From Candidatus Cloacimonadota bacterium (GTDB lineage: Bacteria > Cloacimonadota > Cloacimonadia > JGIOTU-2), in the NCBI GenBank assembly GCA_016932035.1, contig JAFGDR010000011.1, positions 22,273 to 86,272 on the forward strand: 64,000 bases of DNA. The letters run 5' to 3'. Under the pieces are notes generated by a model. It was not told where the DNA came from and ran no database searches. It saw nothing but the letters and a program-made list of their open reading frames with translations. Positions 26,878 to 35,294 of the stretch are shown in pieces. The position numbers were made by a program, and so were the translations under genes. Numbering within the stretch: position 1 is the first letter of the stretch; every line of letters starts with the position of its first letter.

Positions 26878-27927
26878 ATGAATAATATAATTTCAAAACA
26901 CGGCACTCCTTCAGGTTCACTCATTCATGTTGGTAAGAAAAAGATGGAAAAAGTCCATATTACTGTCATGGATTATGATGCTGACAATTATACGGAGAAA
27001 ACTCTCAATAGCGTATCAGAATGTAAAAAATATGTAAATACATCATCTGTTACATGGATAAATGTTGATGGAGTTCACGATCCTGCTGTGATGGAAGACT
27101 TCGGTAAGGTCTTTAATCTTCATCCTCTTTTACTTGAAGATATTATGAACACTGAACAGCGACCAAAGGTTGAAGATTTTGGTGAATACATGTATTTCGT
27201 ACTGAAAATGCTCTATCGTAATGACGATGACAGCATCTGTGCTGAGCAAGTGAGCATCATTCTTGGCAAGGATTATGTGATCTCATTTCAGGAGCGGACT
27301 GGTGATGTTTTTGATCTAATACGTCAACGCATCAGAAATAAAAAAGGACGTATAAGAAATTTTCATGCAGATTATCTGATGTATGCTTTGATCGATTCAA
27401 TCATAGATCATTATTTTATTATTCTTGAAACTGTTGGTGAATCTATTGAAAAACTTGAAGATGAAGTGGTTAAAACTCCGACCCCAAATACGCTGCAACT
27501 TATACACCGAATGAAGCGAATGATGATGTACTTGAGAAAATCTGTATGGCCACTACGTGAAGTAATCAATGCTATGCACCATTCAGAAAGCGACCTTATC
27601 GACGAAAGTATCAACGTGTACTTAAGGGACGTTTATGATCATACAATACAGGTGATCGACACGATTGAATCTTACCGTGACATGGTTTCAGGTTTGTTGG
27701 ATATCTATCTTTCAAGCATCAGCAACAAAATGAATGAAGTTATGAAAGTCTTAACGATCATTGCGACGATCTTTATTCCGCTGACATTCATTGCAGGTAT
27801 CTACGGTATGAACTTTGCTTTTATGCCCGAGCTTCAATGGAAATGGGGTTATTTTGTTACACTCGGTGTAATGCTTATTGTTATGTTAGGAATGTTAAGA
27901 TTCTTTAGAAAACGAAAGTGGTTATAA
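26878..27927 (+). CDS. corA: CorA-type magnesium/cobalt transporter
   Basis: 349 residues, usual for CorA, with AGGAG before the ATG. The long cytoplasmic domain (INVDGVHDPAVMEDFGKVFNLHPLLLEDI) leads to helix alpha7 and two C-terminal membrane helices. The selectivity motif GMNF (IYGMNFAFMP) closes the first membrane helix, and the C-terminus carries the basic RKRKWL sphincter tail. It forms a pentameric Mg2+ (also Co2+/Ni2+) channel in the inner membrane. The next gene starts two bases after its stop. Confidence 0.93.
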   Translation: MNNIISKHGTPSGSLIHVGKKKMEKVHITVMDYDADNYTEKTLNSVSECKKYVNTSSVTWINVDGVHDPAVMEDFGKVFNLHPLLLEDIMNTEQRPKVEDFGEYMYFVLKMLYRNDDDSICAEQVSIILGKDYVISFQERTGDVFDLIRQRIRNKKGRIRNFHADYLMYALIDSIIDHYFIILETVGESIEKLEDEVVKTPTPNTLQLIHRMKRMMMYLRKSVWPLREVINAMHHSESDLIDESINVYLRDVYDHTIQVIDTIESYRDMVSGLLDIYLSSISNKMNEVMKVLTIIATIFIPLTFIAGIYGMNFAFMPELQWKWGYFVTLGVMLIVMLGMLRFFRKRKWL

Positions 27928-27928
27928 T

Positions 27929-28159
27929 ATGAAGATTAAACACATCTTAATGATCGTATTGATCATTGCAGTCATTATTATTGTTATCCAGAATTCAGAA
28001 CAGGTTTCGCTGACCATTCTATTCTGGAACATCAGCATGTCAAAAATCATCTTCTACCCCCTGCTTTTTGTGGTAGGTTTCTTGGTAGGAGTATTTACGA
28101 AATCCGGTTCGAGTAAGACAAATAAAGGAGAAAAAGTAGGCGTTATAAGAGAGTATTAA
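27929..28159 (+). CDS. LapA-like small membrane protein
   Basis: 76 residues with two membrane helices separated by NSEQVSLTILFWNISMSK, matching the LapA/DUF1049 pattern (helix, QN..V.L.F..., helix with GFLVG, basic tail). In Escherichia coli LapA is linked to lipopolysaccharide assembly; the role of distant homologues is uncertain. It starts one base after CorA. Last gene of the plus-strand run, convergent with the lipoprotein gene at 28200. Confidence 0.7.
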   Translation: MKIKHILMIVLIIAVIIIVIQNSEQVSLTILFWNISMSKIIFYPLLFVVGFLVGVFTKSGSSKTNKGEKVGVIREY

Positions 28160-28199
28160 ATCCCTATCATTAGTAGCTCAGAATCCCGATTAAGAAATA

Positions 28200-28799
28200 C
28201 TACTTATTCTGCTTGAGTCCTTTGACGATTCTTCGCTCTTCTTTTATTTTTTCGAGACTCTCTTCATCAACAAGAAGATAAGGTCGATTTTCTGGGAAAA
28301 ATACCCAGTATTCATTCACATTATACGTTACAAGACCATTGCTGAACATTTCATTTTCTACTCTCTGAAACCAGTAACAATAGCTCATATCTTTTTCTTT
28401 GATCTCATCCCCGTAACGATCGCTTCTGAAGTAATAATTATCCTCCGGTTCTCCCTCGGTTTTAAACGTAAGATACCCCTGTTGTTCAAATGCTACTTGC
28501 AGCATATTGGGAAGTACGTCAACCGCAATGCCGGGAGTGAGAGTTCTGAATACAACCTGATCAAGCAATTTATCCTCTACCTTTTCCAGCCGATGCTTTT
28601 TTGAAACACGCTTATCAATATCGATAATCTCGCGTTCCAGAATGACTTCATCGGACACATAAAACTGTAGCTTCATGATCTCTTGTTGGGTCAGATTATA
28701 TTCCTGCTGTAGTTGTAGTGTGTATGGCACATAGACTCTCGAGCATGAGAGCATTGCAAACATTAGTAATAACCAGATAATTATATTCTTATTTTTCAT
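28200..28799 (-). CDS. Hypothetical lipoprotein
   Basis: 199 residues. Signal peptide with lipobox MLSC, GGGAG before the ATG. The mature part holds a YNLTQQEIMKLQFYVSDEVILERE segment, of the kind found in small FCB lipoproteins where a helix leads to a beta-sandwich; no domain is assigned. It is separated by 111 AT-rich bases from the SHOCT-like gene upstream (28911) and ends before the convergent LapA-like gene. No terminator was clear. Function unknown. Confidence 0.6.
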   Translation of the reverse strand: MKNKNIIIWLLLMFAMLSCSRVYVPYTLQLQQEYNLTQQEIMKLQFYVSDEVILEREIIDIDKRVSKKHRLEKVEDKLLDQVVFRTLTPGIAVDVLPNMLQVAFEQQGYLTFKTEGEPEDNYYFRSDRYGDEIKEKDMSYCYWFQRVENEMFSNGLVTYNVNEYWVFFPENRPYLLVDEESLEKIKEERRIVKGLKQNK

Positions 28800-28910
28800 G
28801 CGATCTCCCGAATATGGAATGATGAAAATATCTCATTGAAAGAAGATGCAAATACGAAATATACTGTCAATTTATTATGCACATCTTAAGAAGAAATATG
28901 GTATAATGGA

Positions 28911-29303
28911 TCATTCGATGTAAATATGAATGATCAAAGGATTATTCTCGTCTTCAATTTCCATGTAGAAAAGATCTCCGATCTCACCACCAACAGCTTG
29001 AGAAAATATATCTTCCCAATTGATCGATGAGATATCAAAGGATGATTCTCCTATCTTTGTTTTGATGGTTGCTTCTTTAGGTATGATCTTCAGCCCGGCA
29101 TTGATAAATGCAACTGGAATAGAAATATGAATAATCCTTTTTTCAGTATCCCTTTTAATGACATCGAATACCATTCTTTTTGATTCATTTTGAGTGGGTC
29201 TTTTTTTCTTTGATGAAATTGCTTTGATGAGTTCTTCTGCCTGGGAAGCATTGATCGTTCCGGCAGCAAGCATATCGATAATCTTTTTTTTCTCACTCAT
29301 CAT
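28911..29303 (-). CDS. SHOCT-like domain protein
   Basis: About 130 residues from the ATG at 29303, which overlaps the stop of the DUF4097 gene. The N-terminus EKKKIIDMLAAGTINASQAEELIKAI is a SHOCT-like helix-turn-helix (LiaX/YvlB type), and the remainder is a short beta-rich domain. The same helical motif forms the C-terminus of the upstream protein, and both share a similar linker. Third gene of a DUF2089/DUF4097/SHOCT operon. Probably an oligomerisation or regulatory partner of the DUF4097 protein. Confidence 0.75.
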   Translation of the reverse strand: MMSEKKKIIDMLAAGTINASQAEELIKAISSKKKRPTQNESKRMVFDVIKRDTEKRIIHISIPVAFINAGLKIIPKEATIKTKIGESSFDISSINWEDIFSQAVGGEIGDLFYMEIEDENNPLIIHIYIE

Positions 29304-30633
29304 CTTCTCCCAGAGCTTTGAGTAGGCGTTCAGCTTCATCAGAAGAGATCGTACCTTTTTCGAGCATATCAAGAATTTTCATTCTGCTCTCACTCATAGA
29401 TTCTTTTTGTTCTCCATGTTTATGAAATGCTTCTTTGACCGATTCCATTGTTTCTTTAAACTTCTTTTTCAGCTCTTCAGCATGTTTTTTATCTTTGATC
29501 TCTTCATCGATCTTTGCTTTGATCTTATCCTTATTCTTTTCGAGCGTTTCCATCGTTTTTTCAAAGGTTTGAGAAAAATCATAATTCATATTTTTGATGT
29601 GATCTTTTGCTTTACTGAATGCTTTTTTTGCTTGCTCGATTCCTTCTTCGAATGGAATATTATCAAATACGTCAGAGATGTAATCACCAAAACTCGTAAA
29701 ATCCATATGAGTATCTTTTTGTATTGGCTCTTTCATCAATTGAATACTGCCGAGTTTATTCTTAATATCGATCTTCACATTTCCAGATCCATTCACCATC
29801 TCGATTGTCTGTCCGTCAGTAGTTTTCTGTCGGTCATAGTCACCATCCAAACCTATTCGGAAATTGCCAAGATGATTCTCTGCCCTGATCGCAAATTCAA
29901 TTTCCTCGGGTATAATAAGAAGTATTTTTCCATTCTTATTCATAAATGAATATTTTCCTTTTTCTGTTGGAAGGAATTCATAATACATACTACCATTATT
30001 ATTTTTGAGATCAGCACTTTCGAAACCACCTTCAATAACACGGATCGGACCATTCTCAAGATTGAGGGCAAGCGTACCTTTGCACCTGCTTATCTTGCAG
30101 GAACCATTCTCCCCATCGATGTTCATCCTTCCTTCACTAATTCTAATTGTGATACTTCCATTTTTTGAAGATGCTTCGATATCGCCATTGCACTTTTCGA
30201 TCTTTAAAGCCCCATTCCGGGTTTTGCAAGCCAGACTTCCCTGATTGTTTTCCACTCTGATCGAGCCATTTCTTGATTCAAGATCATGGTTTCCCACAAG
30301 TTCTTCCAGGCGCAAGCCACCATTTGATAATTTTGAGACAAGCGTCGTCTTCCTGGGAACTAATATTTCAATATGAGCTTTTATTGTGTGAATATTATTT
30401 GGCAGTTCAAGCGTGATGCTCAGTTCATTCTTCTTTCTATTGTAATCTGTTTTAAGCAGATCTTCAAGTGTAAGGTTATCAGGAATGTCTCCTTTTAGTT
30501 CTAATGACACATCGAGTGCTGTTTCTTCTTTGTCATAACCTTGAATGTTAAAACCAACATTCTCGGATTCCAGATTAAGCCGCAGATTGCTTTTTGTATC
30601 GATTGTTCGTGTTTCAAGAAAATTTTTAATCAT
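29293..30633 (-). CDS. DUF4097 beta-helix protein with C-terminal SHOCT-like domain
   Basis: 446 residues, AAAGGAG before the ATG, no signal peptide. Residues about 40-270 form a right-handed DUF4097-type beta-helix with regular short turns (KLSNGGLRLEEL, SRNGSIRVENNQG, TRNGALKIEKCNG, SKNGSITIRISEG). Residues about 300-410 are a long Lys/Glu-rich coiled coil (KDKIKAKIDEEIKDKKHAEELKKKF). The end, SRMKILDMLEKGTISSDEAERLLKAL, is a SHOCT-like helix pair. YvlB/LiaX-like proteins with this arrangement belong to envelope-stress systems in Firmicutes. Between DUF2089 and SHOCT genes, overlapping both neighbours closely. Confidence 0.85.
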   Translation of the reverse strand: MIKNFLETRTIDTKSNLRLNLESENVGFNIQGYDKEETALDVSLELKGDIPDNLTLEDLLKTDYNRKKNELSITLELPNNIHTIKAHIEILVPRKTTLVSKLSNGGLRLEELVGNHDLESRNGSIRVENNQGSLACKTRNGALKIEKCNGDIEASSKNGSITIRISEGRMNIDGENGSCKISRCKGTLALNLENGPIRVIEGGFESADLKNNNGSMYYEFLPTEKGKYSFMNKNGKILLIIPEEIEFAIRAENHLGNFRIGLDGDYDRQKTTDGQTIEMVNGSGNVKIDIKNKLGSIQLMKEPIQKDTHMDFTSFGDYISDVFDNIPFEEGIEQAKKAFSKAKDHIKNMNYDFSQTFEKTMETLEKNKDKIKAKIDEEIKDKKHAEELKKKFKETMESVKEAFHKHGEQKESMSESRMKILDMLEKGTISSDEAERLLKALGEDDE

Positions 30634-30634
30634 G

Positions 30635-31000
30635 TTAACTCCTTTTTTTTAATTTTTTAATTGCATCATCCACAGAAATCTCCCCTCGTTCGATTTCATC
30701 TAAAATTGACTCTGACAAATTCTGTGTTTTACTTTGTTGCGATGGGCAGAGTACACCAATGACTTCTGCCAGCCGGTTCTTCACCGTCGGATACGAAATA
30801 CCGAGTGCTTTTTCTACTTCCTTAATACTCCCCTGTGCGCAGATGAACACTTTTACGAATTCCTGCTGAGGTGCAGAGAGTGACGCAAGATCACCTACTG
30901 CGAAGTTTCCTCTGATCGTGGTATCACATTTCGGGCAATGATATTCTTTAATCTCCAATGTGGAATTGCAAACCGGACACTGTTTTAATCTATTATTCAT
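30635..31000 (-). CDS. DUF2089 transcription regulator
   Basis: 121 residues. N-terminal zinc ribbon CPVC...CPKC (Cys 8, 11, 22, 25), then a helix-turn-helix (GSIKEVEKALGISYPTVKNRLAEV) and a short C-terminal helix pair ending ILDEIERGEISVDDAIKKL, itself SHOCT-like. DUF2089 proteins are predicted DNA-binding regulators frequently found beside DUF4097 and SHOCT genes. First gene of the operon, with its own promoter candidate at 31025-31052 and 1-base spacing to the next gene. Autoregulation is likely but not shown. Confidence 0.85.
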   Translation of the reverse strand: MNNRLKQCPVCNSTLEIKEYHCPKCDTTIRGNFAVGDLASLSAPQQEFVKVFICAQGSIKEVEKALGISYPTVKNRLAEVIGVLCPSQQSKTQNLSESILDEIERGEISVDDAIKKLKKRS

Positions 31001-31024
31001 ATGACCTCACTTTCAATATCAATT

Positions 31025-31052
31025 ATTTTAATATATTTATTAATTATGTCAA
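31025..31052 (-). promoter_or_regulatory. Promoter candidate of the DUF2089 operon
   Basis: On the minus strand, TTGACA (31052-31047), a 16-base spacer and TAAAAT (31030-31025) stand 24 bases before the DUF2089 start. The surrounding 140 bases are very AT-rich. Pattern match only. Confidence 0.55.
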
Positions 31053-31111
31053 GTAAATTTGAATATTTTTTATATTTATTTATTTTCAAATGAATATTAT
31101 TGATTTTTTGA

Positions 31112-31142
31112 ATAAATAAAAAGACAGGACCGAAATCCTGCC
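31112..31142 (-). terminator. Intrinsic terminator of the first efflux operon
   Basis: On the minus strand GGCAGGA (31142-31136) pairs with TCCTGTC (31129-31123, one G-T), followed by TTTTTATTT. It is 25 bases past the RND gene stop. Confidence 0.8.
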
Positions 31143-31166
31143 TTTAAATTAAGATCTTGCTCGTAT

Positions 31167-34100
31167 TTATCCATGTTTTCGACGGGTAAAGATGTTATAT
31201 ACTGAGGGTATCACAATTAGAGTGAGAAACATTGAGACAAAGATACCACCGATACTCACAATTCCGATTGCTTGCCTGAATTCCTTACCTGCCGAACCGA
31301 TTCCCAGCGCCATTGGAAGCATACCCAGCATAATAGCAAAACTCGCCATGAGGATTGGACGTAACTTGGTGGGACATGCTTCGATAAGTGCTTCTGTCGC
31401 TTTCATGCCCTTTTTCCGAAGCTGGTTTGTATAATCCAGCAGCAGGATTGCATTGTTCACCACAATACCCACCAGCATGATGATTGCCATCATCGAAAAG
31501 ATATTCATGGTCTGTCCTGAGATATAAACTGCTAGGAACACACCGATCAAAGCCAATGGTAAGGTTAACAGAATATACAGTGGCTGTACAAAGCTCTCAA
31601 GGATTGCAGCAAGAAGCATATAGGTAAGGAGTACTGCAATGATGAAGACACGAAGCATTTCAATTGTGGTATCCTGAAGTTCGCTAATACTTCCACCCCA
31701 GCTTATTCGGTAACCTTCCGGCAACTTTACTTCAGCAAGTTTTTGTCGTATGCCAGCTGCCACTGTACCTTCGGGTACATCTTTTGCAGAAGAACCGCTA
31801 AACCTTATAGTAGTATATTTATCCCGGTGAATGATCTTATTCAATCCTGAAGTAAATTCTACATCAGCAAGTTGTGAAATCCTATAGGTACCATAAGGTG
31901 TTACAACAGGAATATTACCAATCTCTTCTGGCGAATCAACAGATTCTTCAGACAGCTTCACTTTAATATCATATTCTTCACCTTCCGTTTTGTATTGCGA
32001 AGCAACGGTTCCTTCTATCGCTGTTCTCAATGTAAAGGCAAGGTCAAAAATTGTAGCACCTACCTGGGCAAATTTATCACGCTTCGGATATAGTGTGATC
32101 TCAGGTTTACCAGCGCGAGAACTGTTATCAAAATTTTCCAGTCCATATACGTCAGCACATTTTTCGACGATCTCATTCTTTAGTTCTTCAAGTATTTCGA
32201 TAACCTGACCCTGCAGAAAGAACTCTATACCTCCTCCACCAATTCCAGATTCCGCATGTACATTGATCTTTGCGTTCGGAATATCCGCTACATCCTGCAT
32301 CAGAAGAGCTATCATATCATTTGTAGAAAAATCTCTTTTATCTACATCAACGAGTTTAACTTCTGCACTACCGAGATTTGTGGCTTTATCCACCCATCCC
32401 TGAGAACCAATATTCGCGATCATATGTTTCACTTCAGGATGAGTAGTTATTCTTTCTTCAATTGCCTGGAAGACCTCTGCTGTTTCCTGCAGACTGTACC
32501 CCTGAGGTAACTCAACATCAATTGACAGATTTCCTTCATCAAGATTAGGCATAAACTCAAATCCTATTCTGCTGGCGACCCCGAAACTCAACACAAAGAG
32601 AATAAATGCTATAACTATTGCACCACCACTTATAAGCTTTCTACGAAGTAATATTCTAAGAACATTCTTATAGAAATTATCAAGCTGATCGAACATGCGA
32701 TCAAAACAATGAGCAACTTTGCCTTTCTTTTTATCATGATCCTCAGGAAGTATCAATGATGCCAGCATTGGAGTGAGAGTAAAGGATATCAAAAGTGAGA
32801 AAACTGTAGCAAATGTAACGGTGAGAGCAAATTCTTTGAAGAACTGACCTGCGATCGAACCCATTGTTGCCAGAGGAAGAAATACGACAATATTCGTCAG
32901 GGTCGAAGCAAATACTGCAACTGCTATCTCTGAAGTTCCTTTATTCGCAGCTTCTTTTCTTCGATTTCCCATTCTGATATGCCTGAAAATATTCTCGATT
33001 ACTACAACCGAGTTCGTCACAAGTATTCCCACTGCTGTTGAGAGCCCCATAAGTGTCAGCACATTTATAGTAAAACCTGAGATCTGAAGCAGCAGGAATG
33101 TTGAGATGATCGATGTAGGCATTGCGAGTGCAACAATGATCGTTGAACGGAGATCATGCAGGAAGAAGAAAAGTATAATACCCGTGAGAACGATTCCTAG
33201 AATAATGTTTCCAAGGGTATCGTCCACTGCAGCTTGAATAAAGTCTGCATCATCATCGATTATTGATAACTCAGTATTATCAGGAATCAAAGCTCGGATA
33301 CCTGGCAGCTCTTTCCGAACCTGATCTGATATCTCAACCGGATTACCGTCAACACTCTTTATAATATCGATCTTGATCACATTTTCTTGCTTGTAGTTTT
33401 CAAGATTATTGAAATAAGTTGTACGCTGACGAACATCAGATCCAGTATCCTTGATCTCTGCGATCTGCCTAAGTTGTTTCACCCCATAATGTGTTGGTAT
33501 TTCAAGTTCCTCAAGAGTTTTAATATCTTCAAACCGCCCATTAAGACGAACGGAATATTCCTGATCTGCTTTTGTAAATGAACCACCAGGCATATCAATA
33601 TTATGAGCTGCGAGGATCTGTGCGAGTTGTGGTAATGATATTTCATTCTGAAACACTACTTTCTCATCCAGTTCTATGTGTATTTCCCGTTCTCGTCCCC
33701 CGCTTAATTCGACCTGAGCAACACCTTCAATCTGTGACAACCTGTCTTTGAGTAGCTTATCTGCGATTTCATATAATTCAGTTCCAGGTATATTCCCCGT
33801 GAACACAAGGTTCATGATGGGTGATGCATTAACATCAAAACGTGAAATCACAGGACTTTCTGCGTCTGATGGCAGATTGTTTTTTATTGCTTCAATCTTG
33901 TCCTTCACCTCCTGGCTAGCAATGTTCACATCTTTTCCAAGCTCGAAACGTATGAGTACAAATCCGAAGTTCTCAACCGCGTAAGATTCAATATAATCAA
34001 TCCTGCTGATGGTCGAGATCGCATCTTCGATCTTTTTTACTACCTGAGATTCAATCTCAAGCGGTCCTGCACCAGGATATATCACCTGAACCGTCACAAA

Positions 34101-34229
34101 GGGAAATTCGACATCTGGCATGAGATTCAAGGGTAAGCTGAAATAAGCAAGAAGCCCGAACACGATGAAGACAAGTATAATCATTGTGATCATAACCGGA
34201 CGATTGATTGATAGTTTTGATAAAATCAT
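31167..34229 (-). CDS. RND efflux pump inner-membrane protein (AcrB/MdtB type), operon 1
   Basis: 1020 residues, the usual size. Twelve membrane helices with two large periplasmic loops; start ILSKLSINRPVMITMI and the porter-domain motif EVKDKIEAIKNNLP are typical. It exports drugs or lipids through the MFP and TolC partners encoded just upstream in transcription. Odd feature: transmembrane helix 4 reads GILVTNSVVVIEN, so the Asp pair that carries protons in AcrB (Asp407-Asp408) is Thr405-Asn406 here. Helix 10 has NNAILLLDY, with Asn in place of the AcrB Lys940. The energy coupling may thus differ. Last gene of a four-gene minus-strand operon. Confidence 0.92.
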   Translation of the reverse strand: MILSKLSINRPVMITMIILVFIVFGLLAYFSLPLNLMPDVEFPFVTVQVIYPGAGPLEIESQVVKKIEDAISTISRIDYIESYAVENFGFVLIRFELGKDVNIASQEVKDKIEAIKNNLPSDAESPVISRFDVNASPIMNLVFTGNIPGTELYEIADKLLKDRLSQIEGVAQVELSGGREREIHIELDEKVVFQNEISLPQLAQILAAHNIDMPGGSFTKADQEYSVRLNGRFEDIKTLEELEIPTHYGVKQLRQIAEIKDTGSDVRQRTTYFNNLENYKQENVIKIDIIKSVDGNPVEISDQVRKELPGIRALIPDNTELSIIDDDADFIQAAVDDTLGNIILGIVLTGIILFFFLHDLRSTIIVALAMPTSIISTFLLLQISGFTINVLTLMGLSTAVGILVTNSVVVIENIFRHIRMGNRRKEAANKGTSEIAVAVFASTLTNIVVFLPLATMGSIAGQFFKEFALTVTFATVFSLLISFTLTPMLASLILPEDHDKKKGKVAHCFDRMFDQLDNFYKNVLRILLRRKLISGGAIVIAFILFVLSFGVASRIGFEFMPNLDEGNLSIDVELPQGYSLQETAEVFQAIEERITTHPEVKHMIANIGSQGWVDKATNLGSAEVKLVDVDKRDFSTNDMIALLMQDVADIPNAKINVHAESGIGGGGIEFFLQGQVIEILEELKNEIVEKCADVYGLENFDNSSRAGKPEITLYPKRDKFAQVGATIFDLAFTLRTAIEGTVASQYKTEGEEYDIKVKLSEESVDSPEEIGNIPVVTPYGTYRISQLADVEFTSGLNKIIHRDKYTTIRFSGSSAKDVPEGTVAAGIRQKLAEVKLPEGYRISWGGSISELQDTTIEMLRVFIIAVLLTYMLLAAILESFVQPLYILLTLPLALIGVFLAVYISGQTMNIFSMMAIIMLVGIVVNNAILLLDYTNQLRKKGMKATEALIEACPTKLRPILMASFAIMLGMLPMALGIGSAGKEFRQAIGIVSIGGIFVSMFLTLIVIPSVYNIFTRRKHG

Positions 34230-34245
34230 GATAACCTCAGCTTCC

Positions 34246-35280
34246 TTATTGTATCACTTTGACTTTGACGCCGTCTTTTATCATGTTCAAGCCTTCGGTA
34301 ATGATCTTATCACCTGATTTCAAACCGGTAAGTACTTCCACTTCTGTTCCGTTTTGTTGTCCCAGAGTAATTGCTCGTTTCACTGCCTGCCCATCTTTGA
34401 GTATATAAACATAATATCCGTTTTCATCTTCGCGAATATTCTTCCGGGCTACCTTGAGTGCTTCGGCATTGTTGTATACGAGAATTTTGATCCTCGCAGT
34501 CACCCCACAGGCGTGTATATTATCAGGATTATCAAACACTATATCAACAGGAAATGCCTGCAGGTTACTATCCAGAGCGAGACCGATCTGAGTTACGCTA
34601 CCGGAAAGGGTGTTTCTCAGCCATGATGCTTCCGCTTTCATTCCTTTTTTAATATCACAGACCTCCTGCTCCGTAACCCAAACCCGTGCTTTCATCTTTT
34701 CTGTATCAGATACAATGAACAAAATATCTCCGGGAAACACATTATCAGAAACCTTCACATCAACTGTCGTTACAATGCCTGATATGGGAGCTTCCGCTTT
34801 GATCATTTTGCGTACTGCATCCCAGTTCGCTTTGCTCACTTTGTATGCAGTTTCTGCACCATCAAGATCCTGCTTAGAAATTCCACCGATCTCAAAAAGA
34901 TTTATCAAGCGATCATATGTTGTTTGTGCATTTTCGTAGGCGGATTTTGCTTGAAGAAATTGTGCCGAAGGAGTATCTTCTGGAAATTCCACCAGCACAT
35001 CTCCTTCTGTAACCTGTGACCCAACTACAGCATTTACTTTTTCAACTTCAGCTTGTACCATACTTGCAACATTTGTCTGACGTATACCTTTAAGGGGTGC
35101 ATTGTATGAAAGCCATAGTTCGAACGACGAAGGTTCAAGGATGAGTATCTTTATTGGAACACCCTCCTCTTTATGTATCTGTTCAATATTTTTGGATGCT
35201 ATTTGTTCTTTTCTGCTGCAACCTGAATATACAAGAATCAGGATAATTGCAAAGATGATTATGGATTTGTTTTTTTTCAT
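34246..35280 (-). CDS. Efflux membrane fusion lipoprotein, operon 1
   Basis: 344 residues with lipobox YSGC. A lipoyl/barrel-sandwich motif (VEKVNAVVGSQVTEGDVLVEF) is followed by a helical hairpin (SAKSAYENAQTTYDRLINLFEIGG), the second lipoyl half (KAEAPISGIVTTVDVKVSDNVFPGD) and beta-barrel and proximal domains. It links the RND pump to the outer-membrane channel in the periplasm. 16 bases separate it from the RND gene. The hairpin is short, typical of this family of pumps. Confidence 0.9.
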   Translation of the reverse strand: MKKNKSIIIFAIILILVYSGCSRKEQIASKNIEQIHKEEGVPIKILILEPSSFELWLSYNAPLKGIRQTNVASMVQAEVEKVNAVVGSQVTEGDVLVEFPEDTPSAQFLQAKSAYENAQTTYDRLINLFEIGGISKQDLDGAETAYKVSKANWDAVRKMIKAEAPISGIVTTVDVKVSDNVFPGDILFIVSDTEKMKARVWVTEQEVCDIKKGMKAEASWLRNTLSGSVTQIGLALDSNLQAFPVDIVFDNPDNIHACGVTARIKILVYNNAEALKVARKNIREDENGYYVYILKDGQAVKRAITLGQQNGTEVEVLTGLKSGDKIITEGLNMIKDGVKVKVIQ

Positions 35281-35294
35281 GTATTCTCCTTGAT

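Noticed and set aside
29407-29949. 180-codon open frame opposite the DUF4097 gene
   Set aside because: Phe/Leu/Cys-rich reverse reading of the Lys-rich coiled coil; not protein-like.
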